From Streptomyces aureocirculatus (lineage in GTDB: Bacteria; Actinomycetota; Actinomycetes; Streptomycetales; Streptomycetaceae), in the NCBI RefSeq assembly GCF_000720475.1, contig NZ_JOAP01000022.1, positions 1 through 64,000 on the forward strand: a DNA stretch of 64,000 bases. The letters run 5' to 3'. The notes under the pieces were generated by a model that did no database searches, was not told the origin of the DNA, and worked only from the letters and a program-made list of their open reading frames with translations. Positions 28,046-37,263 of this stretch are shown one piece after another. The first letter of the stretch is position 1. Each line of letters begins with the position of its first letter. The translations under genes and the position numbers were made by a program.

Positions 28046-29485
28046 TCAGGTGGAGGAATCGAGTTGGTCGAGCCATGCGCGGGCGGCACTGGCTGCACGG
28101 CGGATAGCCTGCTCGTCGGCACCGACCCTGCTGATCACTCCGATCCTGCGGTTAAGGCGTGCGTTCACTTCCCGATGTGTGGCACCTGTCGCTTTGACGA
28201 GATCGTTGACCATGGCCGTCAGTCGGACGTGGGGGTTTGGACCGGTATCGACTTCACCGTCGTACTGTCGTTCCCACTCGGGTTCCGGGTCATATAGTGA
28301 CTCGCGTTCCGAGCAGTCGGCGCAAAACTCCAAGACTCCCTCGACCTGCGCTTGCCCGCAGCTGACGCAGACCCAGTTGTCGCAGTTCGCGCACGACATC
28401 GAGGCCCCGTCGGAGTCGTGTCCCCAGGCACGTTCCTGCGACGTGCGCTGGCCGACGCACGGCCGCGACGCGAAGGAGGGGTTCGCTGCAGGTTCTGGCA
28501 CGCCGCCGGAGGCCTCGCGAGCAGCCAGTTCTGCCCAGCGGGCTCTGTTTTCCTTTCCACGCCGATTGCGTGCCTGCTCGAGGGCTTCCCTTTCTTCAGG
28601 CGTGAGGTGGCCAGCGCACGCGACTACAGGAGAAGGGAGGTCATCGTAGGCTGGCCATTCGGCGACCTGGCGGCGGCATCGGCGACCAGTGGTCTTGCCA
28701 TACCGGGTACATCCTGATGTCTGACCCTTGACGAGATCCTCCCGGCCGACGGCGGAGGATGCTTCCTTGGCGTGCGTCTTGGACGCCTGCTCGGAGGCTG
28801 CCTCCTTGTCCAGCTCTGCCTGCAGGATTTGCCGCCAGTCGTCACCGATCTCGGGAAGCGCAAGAGCGGCACTGACGCCATCGACCTGCAGGCCATGCCG
28901 TCCCGCCACGTGTACGAACACCGGCTGAATGGTTGCGAGGACCTCGTCGGTGAACCGGGGAACGAGATAGGGCGACACAATGAGAACGGCTGCCCACCCC
29001 CCGGAGCAGTTGCCCGGTATCAGTTCCACGTTTCCTACATCCGCCAGCAGGACAGCAGCCTCGCTATTGCCCTGCTCATACATCAAGAACGCCGTTTGAC
29101 CCAGCACGCGATGCAGGGTGGATACCGCTGACGCGGCTGGCCGGGGTGGCAGGGCAGCAGTGGCGGCAGGTGCATGCGCTGGCACCGCCGTGCTTGCCGG
29201 CATGGAATACAGGGGCGCAGGTGGTGTTTGCTCGAGGACCGACTCAACGGCGGCTGGACGGCTGAGAACTTCCTCAAGCACCGCCTCGAGCACGGGCACG
29301 GAGTCCGAACTGACGAAGTTGTCCACCGCGCCCTGGTTGACCCAGGCCAGTGTCAGCGTGGCCCCGTCATAGAAGGACACGTTCGCGTTCTGACTCAACA
29401 GAATCCAGGTGAACCGCCGCCGTTTCTTCACTGCTTCCAGCACCTGCGGCCACAGCTCCTGCACGACCACCGTCTCGTCCGCCAT
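28046..29485 (-). CDS. DnaX-tau-like N-terminal domain fused to zinc-binding protein
   Basis: The ATG at 29485 begins MADETVVVQELWPQVLEAVKK. Residues 10-75 (WPQVLEAVKKRRRFTWILL..VSFYDGATLTLAWVNQGAVDNF) closely resemble the C-terminal domain of the DNA polymerase III tau subunit, here at the N-terminus and without the ATPase part. An Ala/Pro linker follows, then an unrecognised middle region, a C-rich segment (SGCTRYGKTTGRRCRRQ) and a zinc-ribbon-like cluster (CANCDNWVCVSCGQ..CADC). The C-terminus is helical. I do not know this architecture. It stands alone, reading away from the Tn7-like module. Confidence 0.65.
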   Translation of the reverse strand: MADETVVVQELWPQVLEAVKKRRRFTWILLSQNANVSFYDGATLTLAWVNQGAVDNFVSSDSVPVLEAVLEEVLSRPAAVESVLEQTPPAPLYSMPASTAVPAHAPAATAALPPRPAASAVSTLHRVLGQTAFLMYEQGNSEAAVLLADVGNVELIPGNCSGGWAAVLIVSPYLVPRFTDEVLATIQPVFVHVAGRHGLQVDGVSAALALPEIGDDWRQILQAELDKEAASEQASKTHAKEASSAVGREDLVKGQTSGCTRYGKTTGRRCRRQVAEWPAYDDLPSPVVACAGHLTPEEREALEQARNRRGKENRARWAELAAREASGGVPEPAANPSFASRPCVGQRTSQERAWGHDSDGASMSCANCDNWVCVSCGQAQVEGVLEFCADCSERESLYDPEPEWERQYDGEVDTGPNPHVRLTAMVNDLVKATGATHREVNARLNRRIGVISRVGADEQAIRRAASAARAWLDQLDSST

Positions 29486-30494
29486 ATCCGCTCCCCATGT
29501 GATGCGCTTTTAGCAGCGTAGAAAGAGGCACTGACAACTAGGTTCATCACAAGGGCAGTTGGCTTGACCTCGGCAACCGTTGCTGACGTCATGACATCGC
29601 TGCGTGCGACGAGGCAGAAGCCCCCTGATCCGCAGCACCGTCGGTGCCGGGTGGTTCCAGTCGACGGTGCCGGGCACCGGATCGGGTTGATGCACGCGGA
29701 GGCCACCGGCGGAGGCACCACGGGCCACCGGCGGAGGCACCACGACTCGAGCAGGGCCGGGTTCAGCCGTCAGGCGTGCTGCGGCTGATGCGCCTGCCGC
29801 AGACGGTGCGTCGAACACATTTCGAACTTAGAGCGCGCTCATGCTCGGCAAGATTTTTTCGGTCATTTGTTCCCATGTCGTGGCCGGGGTGCAACGCGTG
29901 TAGCGCGCGGCCGTCTTCCTCTCCTTCCTGTCGTCGGCTGCGAGCTGAAGGTCGGCCGCGTCTTACTGTTCGCAACGACTATGCGCAGCTTGGAGCGTCG
30001 CGCCTGCAGGCACAGTGCGTGCTGGAGTACTTCGTCTTGGAGCAGAAGGCGGGGCAGTGTAGAGCGGGGGTCTGACAATGCATCCGCAACCGACGCAACG
30101 GAAATGGCGCGAAGTCTCGGCTACCGCCTGGTACTGAGATTGGACGCCTCAGGCGCGGCCAGACGGTGCGTCAGGATGCGCTCATGAGTCACCCTTCGTC
30201 TTGCAGGGAACAGGCGGCGGCGATGCCGCGCGTCCATGCCCTACTTCTGCCTGGCAGCATCGGGCGCTTGGATATGTCCGGCCGGATGCCGCAAGCATCG
30301 CGGTGATCTGTTCGGGGGTTGCGGTGTCAGGTCTTCTCCCGACCTCGCCTACTTTCGCGGCCTGAGCGCGTCATGACGGCCCGACTAGTCGTCGTAGGCC
30401 AGGCCGGTCCTTGCTCAACATGTGTTCCAGGCACCTGTCTTGAGTCCAAGCGGTGCCTTCCGTCCTGCTTCCCTTGCAAACTGGAGAGTTGTTC
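29486..30494. other. 1-kb noncoding region flanking the Tn7-like module
   Basis: No convincing gene lies here; the short open frames overlap and lack recognisable content. It contains a perfect 22-bp tandem duplication (29701-29744) and two copies of AGACGGTGCGTC (29800-29811 and 30160-30171), the second after a GCGGCC context and both followed within 40 bases by GCGCTCATG. In a Tn7-like element the transposase-binding sites and the left end would be expected here. I could not fix the terminal bases or a target duplication. The promoter of the minus-strand gene at 29485 must also be here. Confidence 0.5.
29701..29744. repeat. Perfect 22-bp tandem duplication
   Basis: Two identical 22-base units stand head to tail at 29701-29722 and 29723-29744; each contains CCACCGGCGGAGGCACC. 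A single duplication of this size is often a replication slip; it lies within the noncoding region before the transposition genes. Confidence 0.9.
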
Positions 30495-31295
30495 GTGACC
30501 TCCCTGCCTTTCTCGGTGCAGGAGCAGTCTGCCCTCGCACCGCTCCTGAGCGCTGGCCGTCATTCCGCTGACCCAGCGCGCATGATGGCTCGGTTCGTGG
30601 ATCCGCTCGGAGTCGAGCGTGAGGTGCCGTGGCTGGAAGCTGCCGGAGAGCAGGCGCTGGAAGAGTGTCTGCCGATACGGCAGTTTCCAGTACTCAAGGG
30701 CCGCCGTACGGAACCGGGTTGGTGGTGGTCAGCGACTGACCGGTGTTTGGTGCCCTATGGATTCAAGGCCATGCGCACACAGGTCATGATGCTGGACCAC
30801 GACCCGAGGGTAGTGGCCCTGGCCTGTCGGCCGGTGGAGCTCCTGTGGCATGGCCGGGGCGGGAAAACCATCTCGCATGCGCCGCATCTGATGGCGCGTC
30901 TAGCAGACGGCAGTGGGCTTCTGGTTGATTGTGCAGGCACGTTCGGAGCCGGGCGGCGGCTCGTCCGGCGTGCTGCACACCTCGAGGCTGCGGCCACGGC
31001 GGCAGGTTGGCGGTATCGGTTGGTGGGGCCGCCGCCGCGTGTGGTGGAGGCCAACGTGCGTTGGCTGGCCGGCTATCGGCATCCGCGGTGCGCCGGGGGC
31101 CGGTTGCCTGAGGTAGTCGCATGCTTCCGCGCCCCGTTGTCCCTGATGGAGGGAGTGCATCAGCTGGGCAATCCGATCGCGGTGTGGCCGGTCGTGTTCC
31201 ATGCGCTGTGGACTGGCGTGCTGAGCGTGCCGCTGGAGCGTGTACTGCACGAGCGCATGGTCGCGGTTGCTGCGCGGACGGGGGCAGCACGATGA
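30495..31295 (+). CDS. tnsA: TnsA-like transposase endonuclease subunit
   Basis: TnsA cuts the 5' strands at Tn7-like ends in partnership with TnsB. The GTG at 30495 has GGAGAG six bases upstream and is preferred over an upstream in-frame start. The 266 residues follow the actinobacterial TnsA-like pattern: GYKAM-like FKAMRTQVMMLDHDPRVVAL, CRPVELLWHG, the nuclease core HAPHLMARLADGSGLLVDC, then VEANVRWLAGYRHPRC and NPIAVWPVVFHALW. Two expected catalytic positions look altered: the usual PD is PH, and the Lys/Arg after VD is replaced (VDCAG). If so it may not cut, and transposition could be replicative. The stop overlaps the tnsB ATG as ATGA. Confidence 0.78.
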   Translation: MTSLPFSVQEQSALAPLLSAGRHSADPARMMARFVDPLGVEREVPWLEAAGEQALEECLPIRQFPVLKGRRTEPGWWWSATDRCLVPYGFKAMRTQVMMLDHDPRVVALACRPVELLWHGRGGKTISHAPHLMARLADGSGLLVDCAGTFGAGRRLVRRAAHLEAAATAAGWRYRLVGPPPRVVEANVRWLAGYRHPRCAGGRLPEVVACFRAPLSLMEGVHQLGNPIAVWPVVFHALWTGVLSVPLERVLHERMVAVAARTGAAR

Positions 31296-33448
31296 GCCGG
31301 CCGATCCTTGCGATAGGTGACGCCCTATGGCACGGCGGCCGGGAGTGGACCGTGGCCGGGATCGAGGGGGCCATGGCGTCCGGGGCGCGGATTTGGCTGG
31401 CCGACAAGAACGGGGACGGCTCCTTGGCCGTGTTCGCTCTGTCCGAGCTGCTGAGGGATCCCGGCTTCGGCCCGATGGCCGGCCCGCGTCTTCGAGTGCC
31501 GCAGGTCGGCCTGTTGTCGACGGTGCCTGAGGATCAGCAGCTGCGTGCGCTCGATCTGGAGCGGCACGTCCGCGAGGTGGAGACCGGATACCCGACGCCA
31601 AGCGGCAAGGGGCTGGTGAAGCCTCAATACGACCCCGCAGTTACGACGCTGGCTCAGCGTGAGCAGGCGAAGGCCGATGAACTGGCCGCACAGGGCTGGC
31701 CGCGCGTGAGCCGGGCGACGGTGCGCAGGTGGCGGGCGCGCTACCACGCGGACGGGGTGTGGGGGCTGGTCGTCAGGCGGCGTGGCTCGACGCGGCTGGA
31801 GCGGGCCGACCCCGGGTGGTCGACGCGCTGCGTGCGCTGCTGCCTGAGGAGGCTTTGCGTTCGCGCTCGCGAGGGTGGAAGAAGCGGATGCGGCGGGAGA
31901 CGCAGTGGTGGCTGGATGCACGGTATGGTGAGCAGTCGGTCGAGGTGCCGGCCATGTCCACGTTCAAACTCCTCGACGCTGTGGAGAAGTCCCTCGGGTT
32001 GCAGGGGACGGTGGCGCAGCGGCGTGCCCGCGCCGCGCGCGGCGCCGCCGTTCAAGCCGACCCTGGCGCTGCGGCCCGGCGAGATCGTGATGATGGACAG
32101 CTCGCCGCTGGATGCGATGGTGGTCCTGGACGACGGGGTGGTGGGGCGGCTGGAGCTGACCACCGCTGTGGATGTGGCCGTGCGCGGGCTGTGGGGGGTG
32201 CTGCGGCCGGCTGGGACCAAGTTGACGGATGTGGCGGTGTTGCTGGCGCAGATGATGACGCCGGTGGTGATGCGTCCGGGTTGGGACGCGGCGCTGTCGA
32301 TGGCCGCGTCGGTGGTGCCGCACGAGCGGCTGACCGCTGTGGATGAGCGGCTGAAGGATGCAGCAGCGCGGCCGGTGATCGTGCCCGAGACAGTGGTGGT
32401 CGACCAGGGCAAGGTGTTCATCTCCCCCGCCACGCGGGCCGCGTGCGAGAGCCTTGGGATCTCCCTGCAGCCGGTGCCTCCGGCCAATGGACCAGCCAAG
32501 GGGCATGTAGAGAGGAGCTTCGGCTCGATCGGCACTGAGTTTTGTCAGTGGCTGCCTGGCTTTACCGGCTCGCGTGTAAGTGAGCGCGGCTCACGTGTGG
32601 AGCAGGAGCGGCTGTGGACCGTGTCCGAGCTCCAGGTGCTGTGGGAGGAGTTCCTCGTGCACTGGCACCACCACCCGCGCGAGGGTTTGCGACACCCGTT
32701 GATGCCGAAGAAGGCCCTCACGCCCAATCAGATGTGGGCGGCGCTGCTTCCGGTGGCGGGCTACGTGCCGGTGCCGCTGTCGGCGGACGACTTCGTGGAG
32801 TTGCTGCCAGTGCGCTGGCAGCCGATCACGGACGCCGGTGTCCGCTTCGACTACCGCACCTACGACGACCCTTGCCTCAACGGCCATCGCGGGCAGGACT
32901 CCGGGGTGGCCTCGGAAAAGGGTCTGTGGGAGGTGCACTACAACCCCTACGACCCCGTCCGGATCTGGGTCCGGTTGCCGGAAGGGTTTCGCGAGGTGGC
33001 GTGGATCCACGCCACCTCGGTCGGCCGACCGTTCACTCACCACGTGTGGGAGCACATCTGCAAGGTGGTCGAACGCACCGGCTCGCGGGAGGAGCACGAA
33101 GCCGCACTGGTCTTGGCCCTGGATGGCTTCCTCAAGCGGGCCGCTCGCAAGGAGAAGCTGTCCACCGCGGAGCGGCGGGTGGTAGCGAAGTCCCGTGCCT
33201 CGGGTGCGGTGCCGGTGCCCGCAGGAGAGCTCAACGTGCTGGACGTGCCCGCACCGTCGTTCGGGCTGGCTGGCGTGTACGCCGTGCCCGACCTCGACGA
33301 CGACACCGTGCCCGACACATACGACGGCGGTGACGAGGGCGAAGACATCTTCGGCCCCCGTGACGATGAGTTGGAGGCCGGCCGGTCCGCTGGCGGCTGT
33401 CACATCCTGGGTGACACGGAAGCGGAGGAGGGCCCGTGGCTGCCGTAA
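31292..33448 (+). CDS. tnsB: TnsB-like DDE transposase (Mu/integrase core)
   Basis: The ATG at 31292 overlaps the tnsA stop. The 718-residue product has an N-terminal HTH region (LAAQGWPRVSRATVRRWRARYH) and an integrase-type core with DDE residues in VMMDSSPLDAMV, VVVDQGKVF and GPAKGHVERSF, then the Mu-type C-terminal barrel and a tail ending GPWLP that could contact the ATPase. Between about 31805 and 32045 the residues read as nonsense, while the frame one base earlier gives VVDALRALLPEEALRSRSRGWKKRMRRETQWW; two opposite one-base errors would repair it. The frame stays open, so the locus may be intact in nature. Confidence 0.83.
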   Translation: MSRPILAIGDALWHGGREWTVAGIEGAMASGARIWLADKNGDGSLAVFALSELLRDPGFGPMAGPRLRVPQVGLLSTVPEDQQLRALDLERHVREVETGYPTPSGKGLVKPQYDPAVTTLAQREQAKADELAAQGWPRVSRATVRRWRARYHADGVWGLVVRRRGSTRLERADPGWSTRCVRCCLRRLCVRAREGGRSGCGGRRSGGWMHGMVSSRSRCRPCPRSNSSTLWRSPSGCRGRWRSGVPAPRAAPPFKPTLALRPGEIVMMDSSPLDAMVVLDDGVVGRLELTTAVDVAVRGLWGVLRPAGTKLTDVAVLLAQMMTPVVMRPGWDAALSMAASVVPHERLTAVDERLKDAAARPVIVPETVVVDQGKVFISPATRAACESLGISLQPVPPANGPAKGHVERSFGSIGTEFCQWLPGFTGSRVSERGSRVEQERLWTVSELQVLWEEFLVHWHHHPREGLRHPLMPKKALTPNQMWAALLPVAGYVPVPLSADDFVELLPVRWQPITDAGVRFDYRTYDDPCLNGHRGQDSGVASEKGLWEVHYNPYDPVRIWVRLPEGFREVAWIHATSVGRPFTHHVWEHICKVVERTGSREEHEAALVLALDGFLKRAARKEKLSTAERRVVAKSRASGAVPVPAGELNVLDVPAPSFGLAGVYAVPDLDDDTVPDTYDGGDEGEDIFGPRDDELEAGRSAGGCHILGDTEAEEGPWLP

Positions 33449-34479
33449 CCAGCGCCGCAGACGACGACTTCTTCGACGACGAGGTTGCTCCTGGTGCGGT
33501 CACGAACGGCCTCCTCTGGCAAGCCGAGGTATCCCGCCCGCGTGTACCCGCGCCCCCAGTGGGCGATCCGTCCTGGAACCGCAAGCGGCTGCTGGACTAC
33601 CACTCCGAGTTCGTCACTCTCAAGACCCCGTTCATGGAACAAGCGCTGACCCAGCTCAGGCTGACGCTGCTGGTGAACAACCGGCAGCGGGGCACCGCCC
33701 GGCGTGGCCTGATCGTGTCCGGGCCTCCCGGGGCGGGAAAGTCGACCACGCTTGCCGAACTTGGCCGGTCCTTCGAGCTGAGCGAACGACGCCGCCTCGG
33801 GGGCCGGGAAGGCTACATGCCCGTGGCGTTCGCTTCCATCCCGCCCACCTGCACGCCCAAGAGCCTGGTCCAGGTCCTGGCCCGGTTCGCCGGTATCCCG
33901 GTCCACGAGCGGATGACTGAGAACGCCATCACCAACGCTGTGTGCCACGTGCTGTGCGAGCGGCGCACCCGGCTGGTTTTCTTCGACGACGTCCATCTAC
34001 TCAACACCCGCACCCGGCCCGGGGCTGACACCTCCGACCAGGTCAAAACCCTTGCGGAGCGGGTACCTGCAACGTTCGTGCTGGCCGGTGTCGATGTGGA
34101 GCACTCACCGCTGCTAGCCGGCCCGCGCGGCGCTCAGCTCGCCGCCCGCTGCAAGATCCTGCGCACTCCCCCACTGCTCAACGGCACCCCCGTGCAGAAG
34201 GCGGCGTGGCGGGAGCTTCTGGAGGGAATGGACGGGGCGCTGCGGCTGGCTCGGCACCGGCCCGGAACTCTGGTCCGTCACGCCGACTACATCCATCTGC
34301 TCACCGGCGGTGTGATGTCCAGTCTCTCCCTTCTGGTGCGGGAGGCCGCGATCCGCTCCATCGTCGACGAAAGCCACGCGGTCACGAAGAAGCTGTTGTT
34401 GCAGGTGGTGCTCGACGTTCAGGCTACGAACGCGGCACGTGCCACGCGCAGGCAGCGCAAGGGCGGACTAGCCACCTAG
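33436..34479 (+). CDS. tnsC: TnsC/TniB-type AAA+ ATPase
   Basis: The AAA+ ATPase links target selectors to the transposase. The GTG at 33436 follows GGAGGAGGG and overlaps the tnsB end by 13 bases. The 347 residues contain the N-terminal LLDYHSEFVTLKTPFMEQAL typical of TniB, Walker A SGPPGAGKST, Walker B RLVFFDDVHLL, sensor-like TFVLAGVDV and a C-terminal lid with GGVMSSLSLLVREAAIRSI. The gene ends with TAG, showing that TAG works as a normal stop in this DNA. It is followed after 115 bases by tniQ. Confidence 0.88.
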   Translation: MAAVTSAADDDFFDDEVAPGAVTNGLLWQAEVSRPRVPAPPVGDPSWNRKRLLDYHSEFVTLKTPFMEQALTQLRLTLLVNNRQRGTARRGLIVSGPPGAGKSTTLAELGRSFELSERRRLGGREGYMPVAFASIPPTCTPKSLVQVLARFAGIPVHERMTENAITNAVCHVLCERRTRLVFFDDVHLLNTRTRPGADTSDQVKTLAERVPATFVLAGVDVEHSPLLAGPRGAQLAARCKILRTPPLLNGTPVQKAAWRELLEGMDGALRLARHRPGTLVRHADYIHLLTGGVMSSLSLLVREAAIRSIVDESHAVTKKLLLQVVLDVQATNAARATRRQRKGGLAT

Positions 34480-34593
34480 CGCGGTGCTGCGGCCTTGGCG
34501 CCGCACCATCGCGGGCCGGTCGTGTTCAAAGGACCCCAACTGCGGCCCCTGTTTCGGGGCTCTCGTTCCTGTCTGCCGCAAAGGACCATTCCC

Positions 34594-35724
34594 GTGCATG
34601 TCCCCCATCCAGCACCTGTGCCCGTTCTCCATGCACCCGTCAGACAGGAGCTGACCGGCTCCTGGATTCGCAGGATGACCACCGGATTCGGGCTGTCGGC
34701 ACAGGACTTGCTGCGGGCAGTCCTGGACGGTCCGCACGGTGTTCACGTGACAGGTACACCGAAAACCGGACTGGAACTGTTCCTCAACGTACCCGCACAG
34801 GCAGCTATGGCCCAGTTCACCGGCACGCCCCTGTCCCGACTCACCTCCATGCTGCCCAGCCTCGCCGCTTGCCACAGCCGTCTCGAAGATGCCCCGCTCC
34901 GGCGGGCCGCCTGGTACACACCAGGCACGGCGTGGGTGGCGGCCTGCCCACCATGTACCGGACGGGCCTGGTTGGCGGGGCCGGGCGTGCAGGTGTACCC
35001 GGGAGCTGCTGGGCATATCTGCCGTCGCCACCGGCGCTGGCTTCTCGCGCGCGCCGGGAAACCAGCGGGCATTGCACTGCAGAGCCTGCCCGAGATCCTT
35101 GCGGCTCACCAGCGCCATGTCGCTCTCGTCCGGACGCATCCGCGCGGCGGGGACGTGGTGGCCGTCGCCGCGGCGGTGGTGTGGTCGTGGCAGGTGCAGC
35201 GATGGAGATCGGAGACCATCTGGCAGGACCGGGTGCGCCGGCTCGCCGCGGTCACGGGGTGCCCGCCGGCGGCCATCGTGCCTCATGCCCTGCTGGCCTA
35301 TCCGGAAACGATTGCCGTCGCCCGGTTACTCGGAGACGGCCGCTGGCAGCAGCGCCTGCGCTTGAGCGTCGCAACTGCAGGCGCTGCTGCCGCCGAGAGG
35401 TTGTTCCTCCAGGAGGTTGGCGTCCGCACCGGCAGGCCGTGGCTCGCGGGCTGGCTGGGTGCCTGTAGCCGCGCCCGTAGCTGGGAGGCCGCACGAGCGG
35501 ATCCGCTTCGGCAGTGGCTGCTCACCGTGGCAGACGGCACCAACGATGACCACTTGTGGATGGTGGACCAGTCCGTGGCACGGCCCGCCGAGTACAGCGA
35601 CCGCGCCGCTCTCCTCGGCGACGGTCGTACTCGCGCCTTGTCGGAGCAGGCCAGAGCAGCCTTCTTGACCAGCGGGTGGGAACCGCTTCCCTCGCTACGA
35701 CCAGGGAGAGCACCGTACCTGTGA
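34594..35724 (+). CDS. tniQ: TniQ family target-selection protein
   Basis: TniQ proteins couple a target site to the TnsC ATPase. The GTG at 34594 follows AAAGGA and gives VHVPHPAPVPVLHAPVRQELTG; a longer in-frame start at 34495 is less likely. Family marks are the early GSWIRRMTTGFGLSAQDLL, then a zinc-binding ACPPCTGRAW with CRRHRRWLLARAG, and a helical C-terminus (WQDRVRRLAAVTGCPP..PHALLAYPETIAVARLL). The length of 376 residues is normal for the shorter TniQ type. The second TniQ-like protein at 37264 shares the YPE..AVA..L and W..ET.W landmarks, which marks the two as paralogues. Confidence 0.85.
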   Translation: MHVPHPAPVPVLHAPVRQELTGSWIRRMTTGFGLSAQDLLRAVLDGPHGVHVTGTPKTGLELFLNVPAQAAMAQFTGTPLSRLTSMLPSLAACHSRLEDAPLRRAAWYTPGTAWVAACPPCTGRAWLAGPGVQVYPGAAGHICRRHRRWLLARAGKPAGIALQSLPEILAAHQRHVALVRTHPRGGDVVAVAAAVVWSWQVQRWRSETIWQDRVRRLAAVTGCPPAAIVPHALLAYPETIAVARLLGDGRWQQRLRLSVATAGAAAAERLFLQEVGVRTGRPWLAGWLGACSRARSWEAARADPLRQWLLTVADGTNDDHLWMVDQSVARPAEYSDRAALLGDGRTRALSEQARAAFLTSGWEPLPSLRPGRAPYL

Positions 35725-35861
35725 CTCCCCCTGGATCACGGCGGATTCATCCGCTACCAGGTCGGCGCATGCCGCGCAGCATCGCCAGCCGTGGACCGCC
35801 ACGGGCGGCTCTTTCCCCGCGGTCCCCCGCCTTTTCCTCAACGCGTGCAAGGAGATACATC

Positions 35862-37061
35862 ATGCCGCTCATCAGCCCCGAATACGCGAGCCAGTTACTG
35901 AAGGAACTGACGAAAGGCTGCCCCGTTCCTGCAGCCCCGGCAAACATGGCCCGCTACGCTTTCCAGACCAGTGACCACGTGCTCATCGGAGATGTCGCCG
36001 TCCGCGGCTACAAACACAAGAACCGGTGGCGGCTGGACGAACGGGACATCCGCAAAGCCGGCGAGCGGCTGGCCTCGCTCGCGATCGATCTCGACGATCT
36101 GGTCGACGCCCGTCCTCAACCCACCGACCGCGGACGCACGTGGCGTTTGCAGATCATGAACTGGTTCGACCAAGTCGCCTACGAGGACCAGACGGCCAAC
36201 GGCTGCCACTGCGAAGGTCAACAACCATGCGACCGCACCCGGGCGAACCAGCACGGACTAGGGTGCGGGGCGACCCGGGAACAGGTCGAAGCACGCTACG
36301 GCCAGCAGAGTATCGCCTCCACCCGCCCACTGCCGCTATTGACGTGGTCCGGCGCGATCTGGATGGTCCCGCGTGCCTACGCCGCCCTTCTCGACCGGGC
36401 GGAGCAAATCGCCACCGAGTTCGCCGAAAAGGCCGCCCGCTGCAGCCGGTGCGGGGCCCAAGGAGACATCTGGGAATGGCGTTCCTCCAGCACTGCCGGC
36501 TACACCACCCTGTGTCCCTCATGCACCAGCACCGCCGCCCGCCAGTACAAAGGCCATCTGCGGGGCAGGCAGTACAAGTCGCTTCCGAAGAACTCGCAAC
36601 CGGACGCATTCCTGTGCGTCTTGTGCCCCAGCCCGCGGCAGGCCATGTGCTGGGACCACTGCCACGAGCACGGATTCGTCCGTGGTCCGGTGTGCGCTAG
36701 CTGCAATACGTACGAAGGTGGCGGCTACCAGTTCATCAACCGCCCGGGCGCGGTACAGCACCTCTTGCAGTGCGACGGCTGCCGTCGTGAAGGTATGGTG
36801 CCGCCGCGGCACCAGCCCGACGTCGTGCTCCGCACATTCGTGTTCGACCCTCACGACTCATGTACGCAGCCGCCTCGATATCCGTGGGGTGCGGTGGAGG
36901 GAGATGGGTCGATCCGCTTCCGTCTCCATTGCTGGCACCATACGTCCCCCTACCGGTGGGAACAGGTCGTGCCCGCTTCCCAAGTCCGACTCCTGGTACG
37001 TGAGTTCGTGGACAAGGCTCTGGTAGCCGAGACTGATACTCCTGACCAGGACTCCACCTGA
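35862..37061 (+). CDS. Endonuclease VII-like HNH protein
   Basis: The ATG at 35862 has a strong AAGGAGA site. The first 180 residues are not recognised but include a possible recognition region (YGQQSIASTRPLPLLTW). Residues 193-222 carry a zinc ribbon (CSRCG..LCPSC). Around residues 251-288 is a clear endonuclease VII motif: LCVLCPSPRQAMCWDHCHEHGFVRGPVCASCN, with two zinc-binding cysteine pairs and the DHCH catalytic core. Phage T4 endonuclease VII cuts branched DNA. Its place between the two tniQ-type genes suggests a role in the transposon, such as processing joints or strand cutting in place of a weak TnsA, or a carried defence gene. Confidence 0.75.
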   Translation: MPLISPEYASQLLKELTKGCPVPAAPANMARYAFQTSDHVLIGDVAVRGYKHKNRWRLDERDIRKAGERLASLAIDLDDLVDARPQPTDRGRTWRLQIMNWFDQVAYEDQTANGCHCEGQQPCDRTRANQHGLGCGATREQVEARYGQQSIASTRPLPLLTWSGAIWMVPRAYAALLDRAEQIATEFAEKAARCSRCGAQGDIWEWRSSSTAGYTTLCPSCTSTAARQYKGHLRGRQYKSLPKNSQPDAFLCVLCPSPRQAMCWDHCHEHGFVRGPVCASCNTYEGGGYQFINRPGAVQHLLQCDGCRREGMVPPRHQPDVVLRTFVFDPHDSCTQPPRYPWGAVEGDGSIRFRLHCWHHTSPYRWEQVVPASQVRLLVREFVDKALVAETDTPDQDST

Positions 37062-37263
37062 CGTCCTGTCACAGTCGCTCTGCTCCTCTGGTTCCTACGC
37101 TTCCCCCGGCCGGGCGGCTGTCCCGCGCCGGGGGTCTCCAAGCAGAGCCGGTGCGCTCTTCATACTGGTCACGCACCGTGCCGTCTTGACCAGTCGGTTC
37201 AGGGTCGCCGGGTTGCACCGCAGCGGCCAGGAAGCAAGAGCGAATTGGGCGGAAATCGATGCT

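Noticed and set aside
29486..30494. Small genes upstream of tnsA
   Set aside because: The short frames on both strands overlap, have no ribosome site and no recognised content.
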